Origin: Gemmatimonadota bacterium
Lineage (GTDB): Bacteria; Gemmatimonadota; Gemmatimonadetes; Longimicrobiales; Longimicrobiaceae
Direction of reading: 5' to 3'
Assembly (NCBI GenBank): GCA_019240375.1
Contig: JAFAYN010000270.1
Coordinates: forward strand, 1 to 7,083
DNA length: 7,083 nucleotides
The translations under genes and the position numbers were made by a program. The notes under the pieces are model-generated. The model had not been told where the DNA came from. It searched no databases and was given only the letters and a program-made list of their open reading frames with translations. The stretch's first letter is position 1. Every line of letters begins with the position of its first letter. Below are positions 1-6,246 of this stretch, in pieces.

Positions 1-3000
1 GGACCGACACCACCGGCCTGCGCTTCCGGCTGAGCGAGGGGACCCCGCGCGCGGAGCCCGCACCCGCCCGCACGAGCCGGTCGGCGGGGACGCCGCTCAC
101 CCGCCAGGAGGCGGACCGGCTGCTGTCCCGGCTCCCCGTCCCGCGGCGGGACACCACCCCGGGGGACTCCTTCATCTTCCCCCCGCAGTCCCCGCCCCCG
201 CCGCGCACCGGCGCCACGGTCCGCGCCCCCTTCCCGCCCCCGGACAGCGCCGCGCGCCCGGTCGTCGAGACGGCGCGCACGCTGGAGGTGGTGCGGCGGA
301 GCCCGGAGGGCGAGGTGGAGACCGGTGCCGGGGTGACCGTCGTCTTCTCGCAGCCGATGGTCCCGCTCTCCACGGTGGGCGACCTGGCCGCCCGCGCCGT
401 CCCCGCGACGCTGACCCCGCAGCCGCCGGGGCGCTGGCGCTGGCTGGACGTCCGCACCCTCCTGTTCGAGCCCGGGGGGCGGCTCCCCATGGCGACCCGC
501 TTCACGGTGGAGGTCCCCGTCGGGACGCGCTCCGCCTCCGGCGCCGCGCTGTCCGCCGCCGAGCGCTGGAGCTTCGCCACCCCCGCGCCGCGGGCCACCG
601 GCTCGTACCCCAACGGCGGCAGGACCGTGGCCCGCGATCCCGTCGTGGTGGTCACCTGGGACCAGCGGATCGACCCCGCCGCCGTCCTCCCCACCGTGCG
701 CCTGCGGGTGGGGGCCGTCGAGTACCCGGTCCGCCTCGCCACCGCGCGTGAGGTGCAGGCGGACAGCGCCGCCCGGGCGATCGTGCGCGACGCGGAGACC
801 GGACGCTGGATGGCGTTCCGCTCCGTGCGCCCCCTCCCCGGCGGCGTGGAGGCGCACGTCGCCATCGGCCCCGGCACCCCTTCCGCCGAGGGACCGCTGC
901 GCACCACCGTCGTCCAGGAGTGGAGCTTCCGCACCTACGGTCCCCTACGCGTGGCCGGCCGGGAGTGCGGCTACCGCGAGCGGTGCCGCCCCGGCGACCC
1001 CTGGACCGTTCTCTTCAGCAACCCCATCGACGACGCGGCGTGGAGCGACTCGCTGGTGCGGGTGGAGCCCGCCCTTCCCGGCTTCCGCAGCTACGTGTAC
1101 GCCGACCGGCTGGTGATCCAGGCCAACGGGCGCCCCAACACCACCTACCGCGTGCACCTGTCCCCCTCCATCCGCGACGACTTCGGGCAGCGGCTGGGGC
1201 GCGCCGAGCCGCAGGTGTTCACCGTGGGGGCCCCGGTCCCGCAGCTGTGGAGCGTCGGCCAGGGGATGGTGGTGCTGGATCCCTCCGGGCCGCGGCAGCT
1301 CCCCGTCTACAGCCACGACTTCGCCCGGCTGCGCGTCCGCCTCCTGCGGGTGCGCCCCGAGGACTGGCCCGCCTTCCAGGCGGTCGGGGGCCGCGGCCCC
1401 CGGGGGACGGAAGTCCCCCTCCCGGGGCGGGAGGTGGCGTCGCGCGTGGTGGAATCCAAGGCGGGGCCCGGCGAGGTGTCGCAGACGCCGGTGGACCTGA
1501 CACCGGCGCTGGAGGGCGGGCTGGGGCAGGTGATCGTGGCGGTGGAGCCCATCGACCCACCCGAGGAGGCCCGCGACGCACGGCTGTACCTGTGGGTGCA
1601 GTCCACCCGCATCGCCCTGACAGCGCTGTCCGACGCTGACTCCCTGGTGGGGTGGGCCACCTCGCTCGCCGACGGCTCCCCCCTGGCGGGGACGCGGCTC
1701 ACGCTCCTCCCGGGCGGCTCGGCCGCGGCAACCGGGGCGGACGGACTCGCCACGCTCCCACTCCCCACGGCGGAATCGTCCCCCGGCAACACCGGGGTGC
1801 TGGTGGCCCGGCTGGGCGCCGACGCGGCGATCCTCCCCGAGTACGCCGGGCGCGGAGGGTGGGGCGGGTGGAAGCGCCGCGAGGCGGGCGACCAGCTCGC
1901 CTGGTACGTGTTCACCGACCGCAACCTGTACCGCCCGGGCGAGGAGGTGCGCTTCAAGGGGTGGGTGCGGCGGCTGGCGCGGAGCGAGGGGGGCGTCCCG
2001 ACGCTCCTGGGGAGCGAGGCAGACTCGGTGCGCTTCACTGTGATCGACGCCGAGGGGAACGAGCTGTTCCACGGTGCCGCCCCGCTCGGCGAGCTGGGCG
2101 GCTTCGACGGGACCTTCACCATTCCCGCCGGCACCCACCTGGGCGGCGCCCGCATCCACCTGGAGGCGGACACCCGCGTGGCGGGGGTGGAGAGCCGCGA
2201 GTTCGACCGGGAGTTCGAGATCCAGGAGTTCCGCCGCCCCGAGTACGAGGTGAGAGTCACCGCCGACCCCGGCCCGCACCGGGTGGGTGGGAGCGCCGAG
2301 GTGACCGCGCGGGCCGCGTACTACTCCGGAGGCGGCCTCCCGGGGGCGGAGGTGAAGTGGACCGTACGCGCCACCCCCACCGGCTTCACCCCGCCGGGGT
2401 GGGACCGCTGGACCTTCGGGATCGTGCGCGGGTGGCCCGGCTACTCCGGTGGACCGACGGTGGAGCGGACCTTCGCCGGGCGCACAGACGCCTCGGGGAG
2501 CCACACCCTGCGCATCGACTTCGAGCGCGCCGTCCCCCCGCAGGCCAGCAGCGTGACCGCCGAGGCCACCGTGACCGACGTGAACCGGCAGAGCTGGACC
2601 GAGCGGACGCAGCTCCTGGTGCACCCGGCCGAGGTGTACGTGGGGGTGCGCAGCGAGCGCGCCTGGATCGAGCGCGGGCAGCCGCTGGAGGTGGACCTGG
2701 TGGTCGTGGACCTGGCCGGGAGGCCGGTCCCCGGGCAGGGGGTGGAGGTGAGCCTCCTCCCCGCCGCGGGCCGGGGCCCGGACACCGCGCGGGCGGTGGA
2801 CAGCTGCCGGTGGGTTTCCGCCGCGGAGCCGGGGCACTGCACCCTCCGTCCCGAGGCCGGCGGGGCGTACCGGCTGTCCGCCACCGTGCGCGACGCGGCC
2901 GGCCGCCCCTCGCGGACCGAGTTCCCGGTGTGGGTGTCGGGCGGGGTGGTGGTGCGCCCGGAGTCGCCGGAGGCGGAGATGGGGACGGAGCGGCGGGTGG

Positions 3001-6000
3001 AGCTGATCCCCGACCGCAGGGAGTACGCTCCCGGCGACACCGCCCGGGTGCTGGTCCGCGCCCCCTTCTTCCCGGCGCGCGGGGTGCTCAGCGTGCTGCG
3101 CCGCGGGATCGAGCGCACCGACACGGTGCGGATCGACGGGGCCACGCAGGTGCTGCGCGTCCCCATCACCGAGCGGCACGTCCCCAACGTGCAGCTCCGG
3201 CTGGACCTGGTCGGCGCCGCGGGAGCCCCGGGTGATTCGGCGCGGGTGCGCGGCACCGACTTCGGCTCCGGGACGGTGGACCTCCCGGTGACGACGCGCA
3301 CGCGCACGCTGCGGGTGTCGGCCGTCCCACGGGACACGGTGCTGGAGCCGGGCGGGCGCACCACGGTGGAGCTGGAGGTTCGCGACGCCGCCGGCCGCCC
3401 CGTCCCCGGCGCCGAGGTGGCGCTGGTGGTGGTGGACGAGTCGGTGCTGGCGCTCACCGGGTACCGCCTCCCCGACCCGGTCGCCTCCTTCTATCCCCAC
3501 CGCTACCCGGACGTGCGCGTGGTCCGGACGCACCCCAGCGTCCTCCTGGTCCCGGAGGACTTCCGCCCCGCCCCACGCACCCTGGTGGGCTCGGTGGCGG
3601 ACGCCCGCACGGGAACGCGGCTGGGCGGCGCGATCATCACCCTGACGGGAACCGGGAAGCGGACCGTCACCGACGCCTACGGCCGCTTCCGCATCTCCGA
3701 CGTCCCCCCGGGAGCGTACACGGTGCAGGCGGCGCGCGCCGGCTACGCGTCCGCGGTGCAGCGGGTGACGGTGGGGACGGAGGCTCCCGCCGGGCTCCGC
3801 TTCGCCCTGATGCCGGAGGTCATGGAGCCGGAAGGGATCGTGGTCGGCCAGGCCGCCGACTTCTCCGGGGCGGGGGCCGCCCGGGGGATACAGGAGATGA
3901 TCCCCATGGCCCCGGCGCCTCCGCCACCCCCGGCACCCGCCCGGCTGGGGCCGGAGATGGCGCGTAGGGTCCGGGACGACACCGAGGAGCCTGCCGCGGC
4001 GCCGATCGCGCTGCGCAGCGACTTCGACCCGCTGGCGGCGTTCGTCCCGTCGGTGCGGACCGACGCGGAGGGCCGGGCGCGCGTGGAGGTGGCGCTCCCC
4101 TCCAGCCTGACCCGCTACCGGGTGCTGGCCGCGGCTGTGTCGGGCGCCACCCTGGCCGGACTGGGCGAGGCGGGGATCACCGCGCGGAAGACGCTGATGG
4201 TGCGCCCTTCCCCGCCCCGCTTCCTCAACTTCGGCGACCGCTTCGAGCTCCCGGTGGTCGTCCAGAACCTGGGCCCCACCCCGGTGCAGGTGGAGGTCGC
4301 CGCGCGAGCGACTGGGCTGGAGCTGTCCGGCTCCGGGGAGCGGGTGACGGTCCCCGCGGGCGACCGGGTGGAGGTCCGCTTCCCCGCGGCCGCGCTGGCG
4401 CCGGGGACGGCGCGCGTGCAGGTGGCGGTGTCGGGCGGGGGGCACGACGACGCGGCCGAGCTGGCCTTCCCCGTCTGGACCCCGGCCACCGCCGAGGCGT
4501 TCGCCACCTACGGGACGGTTGACAGCGGCGCGGTGGTCCTCCCGGTGCGCGTCCCCACCGGGGTGCTCCCCGGCTTCGGCGGGCTGGAGGTGACCACCTC
4601 CTCCACCGCGCTCCAGGAATTGACCGACGCCCTGCTGTACCTGGTGCGCTACCCGTTCGAGTGTTCCGAGCAGATGGCCTCGCGCCTGATGTCCGTGGCC
4701 TCGCTGCGCGACGTGCTCACCGCCTTCCGCGCCGAGGGGCTCCCGCCCCCGGCGGAGCTGCAGGCTTCGGTCGATCGGGACGTGGCCGCCCTGGTGGAAT
4801 TGCAGAACGACGACGGCGGGTGGGGCTTCTGGCGGAAGGGGGAGCCCTCGTGGCCCTTCGTCAGCCTGCACGTCGCCCACGCCCTGCAGCGGGCACGGGA
4901 AAAGGGGTTCGCCGTCCCCGAGCCCACCCTGCAGCGCGCCACCGCCTACCTGCGCCAGGTGGACCGAAACGTCCCGGCGTGGTACCCGCCGCGCGTCCGT
5001 GGCGCCGTGGAGGCGTACGCCCTGTACGTCCGCGGGCGGATGGGCGACGCCGGGGCTCCCGCGGGCGCCCGCGCCCTGCTGGCGCGCGCTGGAGCCGATT
5101 CGCTGACGCTGGAGGCGAAGGGGTGGCTCCTCACCACCCTGGCCGCCGACCCGAACCGGCGCGCCACCGCCGACACCCTGCTGCGCGAGCTGCGCAACCG
5201 GGCCACGGAAACGGCGGCGACCGCCACCTTCGCCACCTCGTACGGCGAGGGGGAGTACCTGGTGCTCCACTCCTCCCGCCGCACCGACGCCGTCCTCCTG
5301 GAAGCGCTGATGGCCGCCGACCCGGGGAGCGACCTGGTCCCCAAGCTGGTCCGCGGCCTCCTGGAGCAGCGCCGCCGCGGGAGGTGGGAGAGCACGCAGG
5401 AGAACGCCTGGGTGCTCCTGGCGCTGGACCGCTACTTCGCCGCCTACGAGCGGACCACCCCCGACTTCCTGGCGCGCGCCTGGCTGGGAGAGCGCTACCT
5501 GGGCGGGCACCGCTTCGCCGGCCGCACCACCGAGCGCAGCCACACCGAGGTCCCCATGCGGGTGCTGGCGGCGGGCGACTCGCTCACCGACCTGACGGTG
5601 GCCAAGGAGGGGGCGGGGCGGATGTACTACCGGGCGGGGGTGCGCTACGCCCCGGCCTCGCTGACGTTGGCGGCGGCGCAGCAGGGGTTCGCGGTGGAGC
5701 GCGCGTACGAGGCGGTGGACGACTCCGCCGACGTTCGCCGAGGGGCGGACGGGACGTGGTGGGTGCGCCCGGGCGCCCGCGTACGCGTCCGGGTGACGAT
5801 GACCGCCCCCGCGCGTCGGGTGCACGTGGCGCTGGTGGACCCGCTCCCCGCCGGGTTCGAAGCGCAGAACCCCGAGCTGCGGGGGACGGAGAGCGCGCCG
5901 CCCGAGGCGGGGGACCCCGGCCGCCCCTGGCCGGCGGACTTCGGGTGGCGGCGCGCCTGGTGGGAGCACCAGAACCTGCACGACGACCGCGCCGAGGCGT

Positions 6001-6173
6001 TCACCTCGCTTCTCCCCGCGGGGACGTACACCTACACCTACCTGGCGCGGGCCACCACCCCCGGCGCGTTCGTGGTCCCCCCGGCGCGCGCCGAGGAGAT
6101 GTACCACCCCGAGACCTTCGGGCGGGGGGCGACGGACCGGGTGCGGGTGGAGGACCCCGCCGGGGCCCGGTAG
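1..6173 (+). CDS. Bacterial alpha-2-macroglobulin family protein with thioester (5' end missing)
   Basis: Large protease-trapping envelope protein. Cleavage of a bait segment is thought to trigger collapse around the attacking protease and covalent capture through a Cys-Gln thioester. The frame is open from base 3 (codon phase 3), giving 2056 visible residues to TAG at 6171. Residues 1-95, upstream of an internal GTG at 288, already read as a family-typical linker (LTRQEADRLLSRLP, then a Pro-rich stretch). Approximate domains (numbered from base 3): Ig/Big_5-like modules 78-195, 205-312 and 314-408; MG-like 409-615; MG2 630-745 (FTDRNLYRPGEEVRFKGWV); MG3/MG4-like 745-980; bait-region domain 995-1150; CarboxypepD_reg-like insert 1190-1273; Pro/Ala linker 1274-1338; A2M domain 1339-1430; thioester domain 1525-1835 with CSEQ at 1554-1557; MG10-like end 1885-2056 (EEMYHPETFGRGATDRV). 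It is longer than the usual roughly 1,500-1,650 residues of Escherichia-type homologues. A signal peptide or lipobox would lie upstream and cannot be seen. The family call is secure; the native protease target is unknown. Confidence 0.96.
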   Translation, partial: TDTTGLRFRLSEGTPRAEPAPARTSRSAGTPLTRQEADRLLSRLPVPRRDTTPGDSFIFPPQSPPPPRTGATVRAPFPPPDSAARPVVETARTLEVVRRSPEGEVETGAGVTVVFSQPMVPLSTVGDLAARAVPATLTPQPPGRWRWLDVRTLLFEPGGRLPMATRFTVEVPVGTRSASGAALSAAERWSFATPAPRATGSYPNGGRTVARDPVVVVTWDQRIDPAAVLPTVRLRVGAVEYPVRLATAREVQADSAARAIVRDAETGRWMAFRSVRPLPGGVEAHVAIGPGTPSAEGPLRTTVVQEWSFRTYGPLRVAGRECGYRERCRPGDPWTVLFSNPIDDAAWSDSLVRVEPALPGFRSYVYADRLVIQANGRPNTTYRVHLSPSIRDDFGQRLGRAEPQVFTVGAPVPQLWSVGQGMVVLDPSGPRQLPVYSHDFARLRVRLLRVRPEDWPAFQAVGGRGPRGTEVPLPGREVASRVVESKAGPGEVSQTPVDLTPALEGGLGQVIVAVEPIDPPEEARDARLYLWVQSTRIALTALSDADSLVGWATSLADGSPLAGTRLTLLPGGSAAATGADGLATLPLPTAESSPGNTGVLVARLGADAAILPEYAGRGGWGGWKRREAGDQLAWYVFTDRNLYRPGEEVRFKGWVRRLARSEGGVPTLLGSEADSVRFTVIDAEGNELFHGAAPLGELGGFDGTFTIPAGTHLGGARIHLEADTRVAGVESREFDREFEIQEFRRPEYEVRVTADPGPHRVGGSAEVTARAAYYSGGGLPGAEVKWTVRATPTGFTPPGWDRWTFGIVRGWPGYSGGPTVERTFAGRTDASGSHTLRIDFERAVPPQASSVTAEATVTDVNRQSWTERTQLLVHPAEVYVGVRSERAWIERGQPLEVDLVVVDLAGRPVPGQGVEVSLLPAAGRGPDTARAVDSCRWVSAAEPGHCTLRPEAGGAYRLSATVRDAAGRPSRTEFPVWVSGGVVVRPESPEAEMGTERRVELIPDRREYAPGDTARVLVRAPFFPARGVLSVLRRGIERTDTVRIDGATQVLRVPITERHVPNVQLRLDLVGAAGAPGDSARVRGTDFGSGTVDLPVTTRTRTLRVSAVPRDTVLEPGGRTTVELEVRDAAGRPVPGAEVALVVVDESVLALTGYRLPDPVASFYPHRYPDVRVVRTHPSVLLVPEDFRPAPRTLVGSVADARTGTRLGGAIITLTGTGKRTVTDAYGRFRISDVPPGAYTVQAARAGYASAVQRVTVGTEAPAGLRFALMPEVMEPEGIVVGQAADFSGAGAARGIQEMIPMAPAPPPPPAPARLGPEMARRVRDDTEEPAAAPIALRSDFDPLAAFVPSVRTDAEGRARVEVALPSSLTRYRVLAAAVSGATLAGLGEAGITARKTLMVRPSPPRFLNFGDRFELPVVVQNLGPTPVQVEVAARATGLELSGSGERVTVPAGDRVEVRFPAAALAPGTARVQVAVSGGGHDDAAELAFPVWTPATAEAFATYGTVDSGAVVLPVRVPTGVLPGFGGLEVTTSSTALQELTDALLYLVRYPFECSEQMASRLMSVASLRDVLTAFRAEGLPPPAELQASVDRDVAALVELQNDDGGWGFWRKGEPSWPFVSLHVAHALQRAREKGFAVPEPTLQRATAYLRQVDRNVPAWYPPRVRGAVEAYALYVRGRMGDAGAPAGARALLARAGADSLTLEAKGWLLTTLAADPNRRATADTLLRELRNRATETAATATFATSYGEGEYLVLHSSRRTDAVLLEALMAADPGSDLVPKLVRGLLEQRRRGRWESTQENAWVLLALDRYFAAYERTTPDFLARAWLGERYLGGHRFAGRTTERSHTEVPMRVLAAGDSLTDLTVAKEGAGRMYYRAGVRYAPASLTLAAAQQGFAVERAYEAVDDSADVRRGADGTWWVRPGARVRVRVTMTAPARRVHVALVDPLPAGFEAQNPELRGTESAPPEAGDPGRPWPADFGWRRAWWEHQNLHDDRAEAFTSLLPAGTYTYTYLARATTPGAFVVPPARAEEMYHPETFGRGATDRVRVEDPAGAR
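1890..2237 (+). other. MG2 domain of the macroglobulin
   Basis: This segment encodes the best-conserved N-terminal macroglobulin domain (residues about 630-745 from base 3). It opens with WYVFTDRNLYRPGEEVRFKG, the signature in which an Arg-Pro-Gly-Glu turn starts the MG2 beta sandwich. It closes with QEFRRPEYEVRV, the usual MG2/MG3 junction of bacterial macroglobulins. It anchors the family assignment independently of the thioester motif. Confidence 0.9.
3573..3815 (+). other. CarboxypepD_reg-like beta-sandwich domain inserted in the bait region
   Basis: In-frame insert at residues about 1191-1271 from base 3. It reads LVGSVADARTGTRLGGAIIT, then a variable loop, TVTDAYGRFRISDVPPGAYT, and a final strand ending in RFALMP. 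This is the pattern of the carboxypeptidase regulatory-like domain found at the N terminus of many TonB-dependent receptors and in surface proteins. It sits between the end of the bait-region domain (VVVDESVLALTGYRLPDP) and the A2M domain (RSDFDPLAAFVPS), where macroglobulins carry the exposed bait segment. The frame and codon usage are continuous with the flanks, so it is a domain insertion and not a separate gene. The fold call rests on motif recognition by eye; its function here is unknown. Confidence 0.82.
3816..4013 (+). other. Candidate bait segment: Pro/Ala-rich exposed linker
   Basis: Follows the CarboxypepD_reg-like insert and encodes a low-complexity linker of about 65 residues. It contains EGIVVGQA, then GIQEMIPMAPAPPPPPAPAR, then a charged stretch (MARRVRDDTEEP), and ends just before the conserved A2M domain. 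Bait regions are poorly conserved, flexible and rich in sites for many proteases. This stretch mixes Arg, Met, Phe, Asp/Glu and small residues in a proline-rich context, which fits that role by position and composition. That it is the cleaved bait is an inference. Confidence 0.55.
4662..4673 (+). other. Thioester motif Cys-Ser-Glu-Gln
   Basis: Codons TGT TCC GAG CAG encode CSEQ, matching the CxEQ thioester consensus, within RYPFECSEQMASRLM. In thioester-containing macroglobulins the Cys side chain and the Gln carbonyl form an internal thioester that covalently captures the attacking protease. The downstream alpha/alpha-toroid signatures are also present (DDGGWGFW, and WESTQENAWVLLALDRY about 240 residues later). 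This indicates an intact thioester domain and not a degenerate, thioester-less paralogue. Confidence 0.93.
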
Positions 6174-6187
6174 CGGAGGAAGCCCGA

Positions 6188-6228
6188 AAACACGAAAGCC
6201 CCGGCGCATCGCCGGGGCTTTCGTGTTT
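6188..6228. terminator. Bidirectional Rho-independent terminator between convergent genes
   Basis: Perfect inverted repeat: left arm 6188-6206, loop CAT 6207-6209, right arm 6210-6228. The GC core (GCCCCGGCG and its complement) is flanked by A-rich sequence on the left and T-rich sequence (TTTCGTGTTT) on the right, so both strands give a GC hairpin followed by a U-rich run. The left arm starts 14 bases after the macroglobulin stop, and the right arm ends 18 bases before the halogenase stop on the other strand. It should therefore end both transcripts. The run of T is interrupted by CG/G, so the strength is uncertain. Confidence 0.88.
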
Positions 6229-6246
6229 CCCTCGCCGCGGGCCGCG

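Noticed and set aside
288..290. GTG at 288 as the start of the macroglobulin gene.
   Set aside because: The frame stays open to base 3, and the upstream residues match a typical macroglobulin N-terminal linker (LTRQEADRLLSRLP and a Pro-rich stretch). The GTG is therefore an internal Val codon.
3573..3815. The CarboxypepD_reg-like region as a separate gene or as a fused TonB receptor fragment.
   Set aside because: No stop, start or frame change flanks it, and the macroglobulin domains continue in frame on both sides. It is an inserted domain.
945..6209. A 1754-codon open frame on the minus strand, antisense to almost the whole macroglobulin gene.
   Set aside because: Very high GC with G/C third positions removes stops from the antisense frame. 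Its translation is low-complexity Arg/Gly/Pro/His with no recognisable domain, and it would begin inside the terminator. The plus frame has clear family motifs.
6174..6246. A penicillin-binding protein 1C gene (pbpC) downstream of the macroglobulin, as in the Escherichia-type arrangement.
   Set aside because: The macroglobulin is followed at once by a terminator and a convergent flavoenzyme gene, so that pairing is absent on this side.
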